Assembly: GCF_026151205.1 (NCBI RefSeq)
Contig: NC_087073.1
Location: 744,001 to 808,000, forward strand
Source of the DNA: Bolinopsis microptera
Taxonomy: Eukaryota > Ctenophora > Tentaculata > Lobata > Bolinopsidae
Direction of reading: 5' to 3'
DNA: 64,000 bases
The notes under the pieces are model-generated. The model was given only the letters and a program-made list of their open reading frames with translations. It did not search any database and was not told the DNA's origin. The position numbers were made by a program, and so were the translations under genes. Positions 14,131-24,674 of this stretch are shown here, piece after piece (positions within the stretch are counted from its first letter, which is position 1; each line of letters begins with the position of its first letter).

Positions 14131-14802
14131 TACATTGAGGTACTTTCTAGAAGACTTTATTACAGAACGGAAAAGTGTAGATTATAAATTATTCCATTTC
14201 TGTTCAGATTCAAACATGATATTTGACAGAATTTTAGGCCAAAGTATTCAGGGTTTTCATTTTTAGTGCCCGAATCGGTACAAATTTTATAAAATTACTG
14301 AACAGTTAGATAATACATAATGCATTTTCCCGTATATAAACTGAATGACGCAAGTAATTGAATTTTCAAACCTTAAATTATAATAAATATCACAAAATAT
14401 CAACGGTCACGGGTCCTCAGCAACAGACTTAGTTATCATCCAAGTTGTTCGACAACTGTTTGACAGTGTCAGCTCTACAATATAATAGTCCCTGTAGGCT
14501 GTATCCCCAATTATTGTGATTAATGAGAGGTTTTTCTAGAAGTAAATCACTCTGTGTATTTATTGAGGTACCCACGTGGTGCCTCTGTGTCTCATTCAGA
14601 GTCTGGAGCTTGATTCGTAATCTTTGCTGCTTGTATGAGCAAGAGTTTCCTTTTAAAACCATAGTACATTTGTGTGTTAGTGGTCACGTCAAATGCCAGC
14701 AAATTTTCCAGCCTAGATTCTCTCAACACCTCAAAATAAAACAATTGTAAGCGATATTAAAAGAAGTCAAATTGTTATGCAAGATAAAATATCCATCAAT
14801 CA
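14131..14802. other. Unique AT-rich spacer
   Basis: The sequence follows the satellite decay. Open frames on both strands are below 80 codons (for example 14429-14662 minus and 14523-14750 plus) and overlap each other without domain or splice support. Nothing annotated. Confidence 0.4.
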
Positions 14803-14956
14803 AAGGTAAGGTTACCCAGGTTTACTCAGGGTACGCTGTTACCCAGGTTACTCAGGTTACTCGAGGTACTCCAGGTTACTCTCAGTTACCAGGTTACCCA
14901 GTTACCAAGGTTACCCAGGTTACCCAGGTTACCAAGGTTTACCAAGGTTACCTACG
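14803..14956 (+). repeat. GGTTACCCA-type minisatellite
   Basis: Degenerate 9-10 bp tandem repeat of GGTTACCCA / GGTTACTCA / GGTTACCAA. A smaller related block lies at 18786-18870. GTTACC-containing motifs also occur at the ends of repeats X and Y and at 28815, so this sequence seems locally prone to amplification. Confidence 0.8.
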
Positions 14957-15029
14957 TTTTACAACGAGCAGTGTTCTACCATATCCAGTAAGGTCACCTC
15001 CTCTGGTAGCGGTACCGTACCAGTACATC

Positions 15030-15124
15030 ATGATCATGTTTACGTTGGTGGTCATAACTGTCTCGTCGAACATTCCTGGAGGAGTGGCTGTGAAATGGGA
15101 GCTACTAAAAGTTGAAATATACAT
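15030..15124 (+). CDS. Candidate first coding exon, hydrophobic N-terminus
   Basis: An ATG at 15030 opens 31 codons starting MIMFTLVVITVSS, a plausible signal peptide or anchor, and ends at a good donor (ACAT then GTGAGT) with two leftover bases. The frame also runs open upstream through the minisatellite, so the true start could be further 5'. The next open exon with a matching phase on this strand is 22898-23059; joining the two keeps the frame. If they belong together, the intron (~7.8 kb) holds the MITE, the SINE, the Cys-rich minus-strand gene and the 3.9 kb TIR element. No family is recognised. Exon status rests on the donor, open frame and hydrophobicity only. Confidence 0.3.
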
Positions 15125-15450
15125 GTGAGTTGTTCAATCCTCCCTGATATTATAAATTAATATTGTTAATTTGCTAATAATTGAAGGACTGTAAATAAAA
15201 AATCTAAATTTATAGCGTTAATTATACTGCAATGGTTAAGATTGACATCCAGAAAATTGCGGAAAATAACTTTGCCGAAGGAGGAAATTTCACTGTAATT
15301 AATTAACACATGGCTAGCTCGCGCGCATCCTAACAACGTTTCCTATAACACTTAATTATTTACTTCTGTTTTAACATAACTCCGTCCTGATAGATCAGCT
15401 GCAGACAAGAATAGCTACAAGAAAGTTGTCGTACAGCTACTCAATAAAAG

Positions 15451-15917
15451 CAAGGGTGTTAAATACTCAAATTTTTCGTGAAATAATACGACGTTTCGGT
15501 TTCTAAAAAGAATACGTTCTAATACGCCGTAATACGTAATTTCTATTGATTGTTAAATACGTCCCACGAATACGCCATAATACGCCGTAATACGCTGATT
15601 TGGTCAAAATAACATTACAGCTGCGCGCCACCCGCATCATTAGAATCATGCATTAAGGAGTGCAGTTTTATACAATGAAAACTTAAATTTGTAATCAAAT
15701 TCATGGATAATCCGGATAAGGCTAACTTTTTTGCGAAATTATCAATTACATATTATACCATATTTAATGATTTTGATGTTCAGAATTTTAAAGACCGTCC
15801 GTGATCAATTTCAAGCTTCAAGCCACACACCTTTTCGTAATAACGTCAATTTTCGAGCATTAAATACGTATTCGTATCCAATACGTATTCCCTCCGAATA
15901 CGTATTTAACAACCTTG
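15451..15917. mobile_element. Non-autonomous hAT-like MITE, 467 bp
   Basis: Terminal inverted repeats begin CAAGGGTGTTAAATAC on the left and CAAGGTTGTTAAATAC (reverse complement) on the right. The element is flanked by a perfect 8 bp target duplication AATAAAAG at 15443-15450 and 15918-15925. Inside are many copies of AATACG in both orientations (TAATACGCCGTAATACG and similar), typical of subterminal transposase-binding repeats. There is no ORF. The 8 bp duplication points to the hAT superfamily. Confidence 0.88.
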
Positions 15918-15925
15918 AATAAAAG

Positions 15926-17609
15926 GACAGCAGAGCCGGACAAAGTTCACTAATCTGAACGTAAGCAGACCATAACTCGGAGAATGGAAGCCTTCAGAGT
16001 GATATATTTATCATAAGTACAATATTATATGTTTGATTCATTGATTATTTAATTGTTGCAGGCCCTATGTTTATTGCGGGTGGGTATTTCTTACTGCACA
16101 CTACCGTGTTCTTTTGGTTACCCCTCTTTCAATACTATAATTTGGTTTTTCGATATTCTGGGATAGGTGAAAATTAGGGCTATTCCGGTTTTTTTCCTTT
16201 TTATAACGGGGTTTATTTAGAAGCATTCAATCTGTAATAATTTATGATTGTTCGAAAAGTTTTAAGATAAAATATGGGAGTGGTCTATATTTGCGAAGGA
16301 GCAACTTTTTGGTCGTCACCGCAGGTCCATCGGGCCACCTCATATATCCAAACCCGATTACTTATCCTACGATCTTTTGCCTTCTGGCAAGAGTAGGGAA
16401 AAAAAAACGAAATTTATCTGCGTTAATTTACTGCAATGGTTTTAAGAGTGACACACTGTAACAGAAATATTTATAGGAAACTAAAGTTAACAACAAATCT
16501 CCTAATAGTTACATAATACATAACTAATCTTAACATAAATTAATAACTAACTAATCTCCAACATAACTTTAATTATAATGGTTGTTATCATTAACGACGT
16601 ACCCTCCGTTTGAGATGAATAAAAAAGCCTTCTGCACATTCATGGACATAAGATCTGAGCAGCTGACTACTGGGATGGTTGGTCCACACTCGAGACAACA
16701 GTAATCAAAGTGGTTTGAGAAGCGCAAGTAGTTCAGTTGAGATCGTAGTCTCACAATTCAGTTATCCACGCTCAGATCTGTTTCTGTGGTAGAGGTAATT
16801 GTTAGTTCGCAAATTTATGAATAAACCAGTGCTACTATCCTCATTTACTGACCATCATAACTCTATTTAAGGGCCTAACAGCGGGGCCCTATAGATAGAG
16901 ATAAGAGATAACATCTCCCCTTGAATGGGTTGAAATATACTCTTGAAGTCCTATTACCGTGGAATGTTCTTCAATTCAACATTCATCATTATAATTAACA
17001 AGATCTAACCTTGTTTGAACTTGAAGGGATAATACTGATTATTCCAATAAGAGAACATGATGGGCTCAGTTGGGGCAGAGTCCGCATTAATACCAGGGCA
17101 ACTCGTTGTATCCTCGTTTCTTAATCAGTTTCTCCAGAGTGAAGACGTACCCGAGTCGTGCTGCCACACTGGGAGGGGTCGCGCGAACGTATCTTTTACT
17201 TTACCACTGTGGGACGGGGTGTAATAAACCGACATTTGTTTGTGAGAGATCAAGTTCTAAGAGATTTTCTGAGAGTTTGTATTTTAATAATAAATGCCCT
17301 TAAAATAAAGATACGTTTAGAGGTTATGTTTAGATCGGAATAAATAACGAGAGTTAACCCTCCTCGATTTCTCAAACTGCGCAGTCTATTAAAGTAATTG
17401 TCTATACCAGGATCAAGAAGGCGAGGTTTTGTTTCTGTCCTCGGTTCTGCAGCTCTCATATGTCTTGAAGTTAACTCTTCTGATATCACCTCAATATCTC
17501 TGTCCTACCTGTACATATATATTATAGAAAGTTTAATAAATATATATATATATTGTTTGTAGAGCACTCCCCCCCCCCCCTGGTACCTATGTAATTCCCT
17601 CATTATAAA
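15926..17609. other. Intergenic, fragments of unknown repeats
   Basis: Includes a short diverged repeat of the 15205-15247 sequence at about 16410-16460 (TGCGTTAATT(T)ACTGCAATGG core) and a TATATATA tract near 17515-17555 followed by a poly-C run. A ~40-codon minus-strand frame (about 17215-17090) and a Cys-containing minus-strand frame (16569-16754) are open but lack convincing acceptors. No gene called. Confidence 0.4.
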
Positions 17610-17763
17610 GGCCTGGTGGCCCAGTTGGTGCGCGTCGAGCCAGTAATCGCAAGGTTTGCTGATCGAACCCGCCAGCGCAAAACCAACCTTATTGAATTGA
17701 AGCCATACTGGATTTCCTAATAGGACGAAACACTGTGTCTATGGGATATATATATATATATTA
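17610..17763 (+). mobile_element. tRNA-derived SINE
   Basis: The 5' ~75 bp resemble a tRNA with pol III internal promoters: an A box TGGCCCAGTTGG near 17617 and a B box GATCGAACC at 17661. The cloverleaf is imperfect (acceptor ends GGCCTGG and CCAGCGC do not pair fully), so this is tRNA-derived rather than a tRNA gene. A ~70 bp unrelated body follows, ending in a TA-rich tail (GATATATATATATATATT). No clear target duplication was found. Confidence 0.6.
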
Positions 17764-18049
17764 GATATACTATATATACTCATTTCAACTTCACCCTGTA
17801 TACGAATTTAATTACGTGAATCTGTGTGAAAAAACAGAATGGAAGTTTCCAAATTCTCTATTATTCAGGCCATGAGAGGCTATAATTATCTTTGATGTTT
17901 GATAAGGCACAGTAAAGAGATATATAATTCCATTTTAACGTGTAAAGTGTAAACATTGCGTGAAGATTAATAGATAATCAATTATAAATTATTGAGGTAA
18001 GTATCGACCCATTCACTTTAGTTCCAGTTTGCTCTGATTCTCTCGTTAC

Positions 18050-18570
18050 CTCAAGTATTCTGAACCTGTAACACCGCAGTCGCACAGTAAATCCTCTAAT
18101 CTTCACTGCACAACATTGGTTAGTTAGCTTGGAGTTAATTACAAGTGAATGATCAGGATACACAGTCTGCCGATTAGTACACGGCCGACTCTGACAGAAA
18201 TAATCAGTTCGGGAAGCTCGCTTGATATGAGCAGAACTGTCAACCAATGTTACCTTAAACAGACTTTAAAAGAAGAAGAATTAAGCTGCGACCATATCCG
18301 CAGCCTATTCTAAAATCAGCATTTCTTTTTCTTTTTATGACTCACTCTTCGTAGGCACGTGCACGCCCCAAACACTTTAGGATCGTCCACTATCAAGTAA
18401 GGTTTTTGAGCATAGCGGAACTGTAATCCTGTGTGTTTTGGTCGTCTCCTAAAGCTCAGCGGGAACATTAATCCTGGGCTAAATCTCGTGTAATTAAAAG
18501 GTGCTGGTTGAGTGAAGATTATTTCGCTTGATGCGAAGTATTGGTTTTTATCGAAGAGTTCACTTATCAT
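18050..18570 (-). CDS. Small two-exon Cys-rich protein gene (candidate)
   Basis: Reading on the minus strand, exon 1 runs 18570 to 18346 (75 codons from ATG, ending CGAAGA before a GTGAGT donor). Exon 2 runs 18253 to 18050 (68 codons, acceptor CTGTTTAAG). Both are in phase 0, and the 92 bp intron has a CTTCTTCTTTT tract before the acceptor. The joined frame has a CTC pair at the end of exon 1, then FCQSRPC, NQCC and RLRC in exon 2. A C-x4-C segment followed by CC and an alternating hydrophobic V-R-L-R-C strand resembles cystine-knot domains, but that is a weak resemblance. Exon 2 either splices at GTAACG after 18050 or reads on to a stop at 17978. No signal peptide is visible at the chosen Met, so an upstream exon may be missing. 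Confidence 0.42.
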
Positions 18571-18785
18571 CCGATTTCAAATTTCCCCATCAAAATTGAA
18601 TTGTTCAGCACGAATTAAATGGATTGCTTTAAAATTCTAATTAATGAATAATTGGAAGTGTTTACCTGGAATAACGTGATGGTTAGTAGGGAATGAGAAG
18701 TAGACTCACTCTATCTCCTTCTACACAATTAGTGTTTACCGGTTCGAGTCTGAATATCTATGAGAACAACTATAAAAATACATTT

Positions 18786-18870
18786 GTTTACCCAGGTTAC
18801 CAGGTTTACACAGGTACCCAGATTACCCTGATTACCCAGGTTACCCAGTTATAAGGTACCCAGGTTCTCC
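18786..18870 (+). repeat. GGTTACCCAG minisatellite, second block
   Basis: Short degenerate block of the GGTTACCCAG repeat also seen at 14803-14956. It sits between a ~60 bp sequence (18728-18790) that is duplicated at 22797-22860 and the left end of the 3.9 kb TIR element. Confidence 0.7.
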
Positions 18871-20200
18871 TATCTCCCTCATTATAATTAAGGCCCCTTC
18901 CAGCCATTGCACCTGCCTCCTAATTTGGCAGGTTTTTTACATAAGACTGAGAAACAATTTGAAGTCTTAAAATGATCCTGCAAAATTTAACCGAAAAACC
19001 TGCCTATTTATCGGTATTCGTGCAGAGATTATCTCACGTAATTAATTAATCGAGTTGTTGATTTTTATAGAAAAGCCTGCAAATTAACTACAAAAAAACC
19101 GCCTCACCTTTCACCTACTCTCCACAGTTTTGCTCAATATTGGGCAGGTTTTCCGTTAAATATTAAAGTCGAATGCTGCAGATTTAACGCAATCTTGCGT
19201 AAGTTGCGAGATAATTTGAATCACTTGTGGCGTATTACAACCTATTTGGGCAGGGTTTTGGATAATTGATGTAACAATGTGGAATACTGTTAATATCCGT
19301 ATAACCTTATTACTAGGTAAGGGTGTAGGACTGAGACTTGTTTGTGAAAAGCTACGAGTACAGAATGCTACATGCCTACATGGCTCTATAGTTTATTACT
19401 TTTTATACATCAGTCACTACACAAGTCATGGCGAAAACGACCGCCCGACACTCCGGCAACCCCTGCTATCGGAAGGAGGGGGGGGGGTGCGCTGCGCCTC
19501 TTAGGTACTTTCGCCACTGCATATTTATCCCTGTTACCAACACGGGTCTATGATAATTTGAGTATAAAAGTACAGGTGGCCAAAAGTCAGTGTGCAAACG
19601 TTGGCCTTAAATAGCTCAGTCACTGAGTGCCCAATTGAAATACTTCCTTCTGGTATGACTTAGTACCACCACTGTTCGAGGAATTTGTCAACTCGAAAAA
19701 TTTTCGCGTTCATTTTTTTCAAATGGAGGTCATTTTCACATTTGTTGATAGTTTGGATAATCGGATCAAGCTAAATGTTATGAATTGTGTTTGGCCATCG
19801 AATTACTTTGCCCTGAAAGATTGAGAGGTCTAGCTTCTCAGAGACCCGATATAAGCATGTATATAAAAACCGATTATTGAAAATAACGGTTTGCTTAACT
19901 CACAGTTCTTAGGTTGCCATTTTTCTTAGATTAGATTTCTAGTTCTTAAGTAGTGAGACAGCACTTTTTCAGTTGCAGTGTCCTCTACCTGTTCATTGTC
20001 CATTGTAAGATTTAGTGATTGAAGTGATTCTGAAAGAAATCTTCAATTACAATTAATATATAAGTTCTAAATATGCAGTTATTTTTTCAGATTATGAGAT
20101 ATTTGATCGGAAATTTGTCACAATAACGTTTAAAGTGACACTAATAAGTGGACCTTAATCGAAATTCGTATTCTCGTATTGGAATAGCTCGTACTATAAT

Positions 20201-20250
20201 TTATAGGTTGACCTCCCACATACTGCTCTAAGTGGGAGGTCAACCTATAA
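20201..20250. repeat. Perfect 19 bp hairpin
   Basis: TTATAGGTTGACCTCCCAC at 20201-20219 is the exact reverse complement of 20232-20250, with a 12-base loop. It lies in the interior of the 3.9 kb TIR element. It could be a tiny foldback insertion or a structured RNA; nothing else nearby explains it. Confidence 0.8.
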
Positions 20251-20753
20251 CTCAAATTATTGCTATTTACCAAATATGAATTGATCTTTGATGTGGCACT
20301 TTCAGCGGAAAATTTGTAATAGAAAGCGACAAACGCAGTTTTGGTGAAGGAATGTATATCTTATTCTCTTATATAGTTGTAACACTGTACAGCATGCAAG
20401 GTAATGAGGGCCAGTAATGCTGTAAATGGGACACTGCGACTCCTCTATAAACGGCCAAACATATTATCGCATTATTGAAGGTGTAGACTGTATATAGATG
20501 TAAGAACTTTCTAAATGGGAGGCGACTGGTTTTAAAATGACAGATGCTCTCTAACTTATTAAGAATTAGAGTGATAGTGATTTTACTTTATCTTGACAGA
20601 CAGTTAAGTATTTACCTTAAGAAACCACGTGGAGCAACGTGCAAGGGATATAATACTTGAAAATTGACCCCCCCCCCCGCCCCCCCCGTAAACCCAAAAA
20701 ATTTTGACCCAAACAAATATATTTATTATACTTACCCTAATCATAACACCATT

Positions 20754-21775
20754 GGGCGACATCTGTCCGACAGCGACATCGTCCGACAGCCGAATTGGGG
20801 ATTTCGGATCAGTTTTCGCTGTCGGAACAGGAGCGTTTTTTTTGGCGAAACATCTGTCCAATGTTCGGATCCATATTGAATGTCGGTCACATTCGATTTC
20901 ACCAAACTCACGGGTAATTTCGTGACGTTGCTCCCTATTGTTCGAATGCTGATTTGATCCATTGAATCTGATCCATCGTACGTATTGACTTGTTAAGGAC
21001 AGGATTGTGCTAGCCGTACACTAACAAGCTGTCGATACATCACAGACACAGCCGACATGAGTACTTATAGAATAGCACGGGTTGTATGGAGATCATTATC
21101 GCAATCCACAATGGCAACCAATCTTCCGTAAACAGACCCAATCTGCAGCATCAGACCCGAGAGATCTGGAAACCGCGACCATTCCTGCAAAACTAAATCC
21201 TCTTCTACTCGACAACAGTCCAATGATGCACTGGGACTCTGGATGGGACGAACAGACTCGTCATCATTCTTTTTGGGGGACTCCTAAAACGGCAGATCAA
21301 TGGGACGCGGAGCTTTGCGTATCAACGCCCAACGGTCCCTTCAAATCCGCACCTAATCTCTTCCATCAGAGCTCTTCACAGTCCACGGACTCTCCCTGTC
21401 CAGGCTGCACCTCCCCCTCTTCTAAGTCTCATTCCCGGAAAATCCGACGACATGTCGAGGGATAGACACCTGGCTTCTGAGGCCTGGCTACCAATACCAC
21501 AATAACATTCTCATGGACTACGAGCTCGCCATGTCACGAACGCAGTTGCTTCATGCCTGCCTGCCGAGGTCGAAAATAAACTAGTAGTACACTAATGGCT
21601 CAGAGCATATCTCCAAGTTGGCAATGTTTACGTATTCAAATTAACAGTTTCAGAACACGTCCCTCTAATTGGAATGTGTTGTATTGAATTCAATCACAAT
21701 TTCGGAACAAATTGTCCGTTTTTCTGTACCCTGAGTCCGGAAAAGATGTCGCTGTCGGACAATGTCGCTGACAGG
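20754..21775. mobile_element. TIR element Z, copy 1 (nested)
   Basis: The left end reads GGGCGACATCTGTCCGACAG and the right end is its near reverse complement (GATGTCGCTGTCGGACAATG, about 21748-21768). The ends are rich in the motif CGACATCTGTCCGACAG. A diverged copy in opposite orientation lies at 36790-37575; shared internal landmarks are the AACAAGCTGTCGAT...CAC block and the GAGCAACGTCAC/GTGACGTTGCTC block. The longest internal frame (21082-21465 plus, 127 codons) has no transposase features. A poly-C/G run (20668-20690) lies just outside. Superfamily unknown. Confidence 0.6.
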
Positions 21776-21779
21776 AATC

Positions 21780-21965
21780 GTGTTACCCAGTAACCCTCAC
21801 CCTGACCCTAACCCTTACCCTGAACCCTAACCCTAACCCTAAACGCTAACCCTAACCCTGACCCTAACCCCTACCCGAACCCTGACCCCTGACCCTAACC
21901 CGACCCTAACACTGACGACTAACCCTGACCCTAACCCTGACCCTAAACCCTCACCCTAACCCTGA
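21780..21965 (-). repeat. Interstitial telomere-like repeat, degenerate (CCCTAA)n
   Basis: About 185 bp of CCCTAA units with CCCTGA variants (TTAGGG/TCAGGG on the other strand). TTAGGG is the usual metazoan telomere repeat, so this is an internal, decaying block, located immediately next to the right end of TIR element Z. Confidence 0.85.
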
Positions 21966-22897
21966 ATTGACCCCAGTGTAAATAATGGGTCAATTGTCGG
22001 GGGTAATATTGCATCAGGGTCAATTTGTCGAGAGGGGGGGGGGGGGGGGGTCAATTGTTGCGGTACCCCGTACTATATAAGTATATTCGTACGATAAACC
22101 TCATCCATTGGAATTCTGTGCCATGGGTTTCACTATTATCAACTCCGGCCAATTTTTGACTGCGCTACTCAACTCGTTTATTGACTTTTAGTTTGTGCCA
22201 AATAACAAAATTCCAAATAACTTAAGAACTTAAAGAAAGATAAAAGAAACCTGCCACTTTATAAATTTAACGCTGCCATAAAAGATTATAGCATTATAAA
22301 TCTATTTGGGCATGGATTATAATTTTATAACAAATCCTGAAAAGTAAATGGAAAAACTGCCGAATTAACTTCATCACTGCCGGAATCTATCCGGCAAGGA
22401 TTGATAATTACTGACAGGTCGTCATGCGAAAAATCCTGCAATTTAATGAAATCCTGCCGATTAACTTTATCATCGCCGTAATCCATCCGGAAAGAGTAGA
22501 GAATTTATAGCAAATCCTGCACGTTAATAGAACACCTTCCAAATAAACAAATACCTGCGCTGTTGATGCAGATCACTAGTTTAATTAGGCAGGTTTTTTG
22601 ACATAAAAAATTAAGAGAACCCTGCGGATTTAGTGTAATATACTTGCTGATCTGGACACAGGGTAAATTAAGATTACGAGGCAGGAGTGAATTTCGCAGT
22701 CTTCTTGCAGCTATTAACTGAAGATGCTGGGGGCTGGTCATCGTCTTCAGTATGACGGTTAAATTCGCAGTGGCATGGCTGGAAGGGGCATTAATTAGTG
22801 TTTACACTGTTAGGAGTCGTGATATCTGAGGAGAACAACCATAAACACATCTTGTTATTTCTTTAAAATCCATTTTATTGGTATTTATTTTACCCAG

Positions 22898-23059
22898 TCA
22901 ATTGCCAAATCTCACGGAAAAGAGGATCGTGCAAGAACTTGAAAAGAGCGCCGAGCATAGGGATCATGCGTACAGGGCAGTAATTTACTTACGGCTTATT
23001 AATGCTGCTAGAATAAACGATCGAATAATACAATCACATCCAAATCACTTACTGGAGCT
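22898..23059 (+). CDS. Candidate internal coding exon, helical protein
   Basis: The exon has a good acceptor (TATTTATTTTACCCAG) and a GTGAGT donor. Only one frame is open: one base completes a codon, then 53 codons follow and two bases remain. The residues (LTEKRIVQELEKSAEHRDHA, then a V-I-Y-L-R-L-I-N-A-A segment) look like amphipathic helix and are not low complexity. Its phase matches exon 15030-15124. The intron sequence just upstream of the acceptor (22797-22890) is partly duplicated at 18728-18800, on the far side of the 3.9 kb TIR element. I do not recognise the family. Confidence 0.4.
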
Positions 23060-23617
23060 GTGAGTACCGCGAGCTAGTCCCATCTGCAATCAAATCGGCT
23101 CCGCCCCTTGCCGCGGCCTGTTTAATTCTGCACCAGTTCCCCATTCGCGTCTTCCTCTCCTCCATTCATGTTCAGTCTTGACTCGTCCTCAGACATGGTT
23201 TTCCGTGGAGAGATGGTCAAACTGGGGGATATAATCTTAGCGATGAAAGTTTTATGTAGAATTTTTGTTTGTCGAAATGGTTTTCTAGGCCAATGAAATT
23301 TACTTGATGGAATGTCATTGTAAATGCGGAAGTTACGGGTTAACCGTTGAAATAAAACATTTGTTAAGGGCCCCATTCCAGTCACCAGCAAAATAATAGC
23401 GTCCAACTATAATCGCTACCGTAAAAATATATCATCATAACGGATTGACGATACTGAAATCTGAATGACCCCCTGATGCCGGCCTCCCATTCGCAAGATA
23501 CATTAACAGCGGTGAACCAGTGGCGTAACGTTGCCTGTTGTTAATTTGATCCAGCTAGCTCTTAGTTCTAAAATATCTAGCTCTTAATTTCTACCAGATG
23601 GCCGGAGGGAGCGCGGC

Positions 23618-24674
23618 GGATTCTCGTGCGCGGCTTGAAAAAAAGAGCCTCGCGTGTTACGTAAAATTAACCACAATTCTAGGAAATCGAAACACAGAAC
23701 ATGATCTTTCTGGGTACGTGATAAGAGGGTGCCAAGCAATGCAACTACTTGTAAAACTGTAAACATGTGTCGAAATACAGTAGCTACACATACGCTGGCT
23801 CTTCTTGTTTTGCGGAAATTCGCTGAAACTCAATGATAAACTTGACATAAGGTAGATGAAGAGGTCGTCAAGGTAAAGTCAAGTTTCTTCGACCAGGTGG
23901 TTAAAGAATTATTGAATTCCGAAGTAGACAAGAACTTAGAACGGTCAAACCTTTATGTGTTAAAGCAGCACTGTAATCAAAATATGCACAGTACAGGGAT
24001 AGCAAACAGAAAGATGGTCGCCGTGTTAAGTTGTTGGATGTGATTCAGTGAATTTGATGTGAGATGTCCCAACTTCTTTACACCAATCCTGTTAACATTT
24101 GAAGTCAATAATTGACTTAATGTCATACATTTGAATGTTTGTAGGATCCCATCTTCAATTATAAGTGATATCATTCTGAAGCGAGGAGAGCTAACTAGAA
24201 CAACGCTTCTATAAATCTGGATTCAGTAGACAAGTGTATATACATACATTGTATATACAGTGTATATAGTATATACACTGTATATACATCATGTATATAC
24301 AGTGGACCCTAGTTTGTGATTTATCCTTCACCGATACACTGCGTCAAGACACTGGGTCTTGAGTGAAGCCAAAAATACTGTATCAAAACGGTGAAATATT
24401 TGAGTAAGCCCCTTTAAACCGCGGAGAAAAGTTGTGTTTTAACACACGTGTCACAGGTGACACAGTGACCCTTATGGTAAACAGTAGTCAATAACTACAC
24501 ACAGTTATGGTAAGTATCAGTTATAATAAACTTTTAAAACATTTACCTGTTCATCTATTATCTGAGGTTTGATGATTATACATAGGATGTAGTTTGATAG
24601 TAGGAGGGAATAGAGCAATACTAGTAACCCTGGTAACACATCTGAAATATAGAGGTAATTAAAGTGTATAGATA
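23618..24674 (-). repeat. Dispersed repeat X, right copy (inverted, short)
   Basis: Reverse complement of 3037-5178 without the minisatellite expansion: at 24440-24475 only a few CAC(A/G)GTG units remain. Its outer end shows a tandem duplication of ~57 bp (TACTAGTAACCCTGGTAACA at 24613 and 24674), where repeat Y begins directly. The shared 63-codon frame is at 23657-23848 on the minus strand, with a G-to-S and an L-to-H change. A run of TGTATATAC palindromes occupies 24235-24302. Confidence 0.75.

Larger units (their letters stand above)
18892..22790. mobile_element. 3.9 kb TIR element with subterminal repeats, no transposase
   Basis: The left end GGCCCCTTCCAGCCATTGC and the right end (reverse complement TGCCCCTTCCAGCCATGCC) form ~18 bp imperfect TIRs. 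TTAA lies directly outside the left end (18888-18891) and one base outside the right (22791-22794), which hints at a piggyBac-like target. The first and last ~400 bp hold many copies of CCTGC(A/C)(A/G)ATTTAA and GGCAGGTTTT in both orientations, as expected for transposase-binding arrays. No transposase frame exists, so it is non-autonomous. It carries a hairpin at 20201-20250, a nested TIR element at 20754-21775 and a telomere-like block at 21780-21965. Superfamily is uncertain. Confidence 0.65.

Noticed and set aside
16569-16754. Minus-strand Cys-containing 61-codon frame as a last exon of the 18 kb gene
   Set aside because: No credible acceptor, and the only AG sites give a phase that does not fit exon 2.
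17610-17685. Functional tRNA gene
   Set aside because: A and B boxes are present, but the acceptor stem and anticodon arm do not fold properly; a tRNA-derived SINE fits better.
23122-23406. Minus-strand 94-codon frame ending in an acidic MSEDESRLN segment
   Set aside because: No domain, no splice context and uneven composition; nothing separates it from a chance frame.
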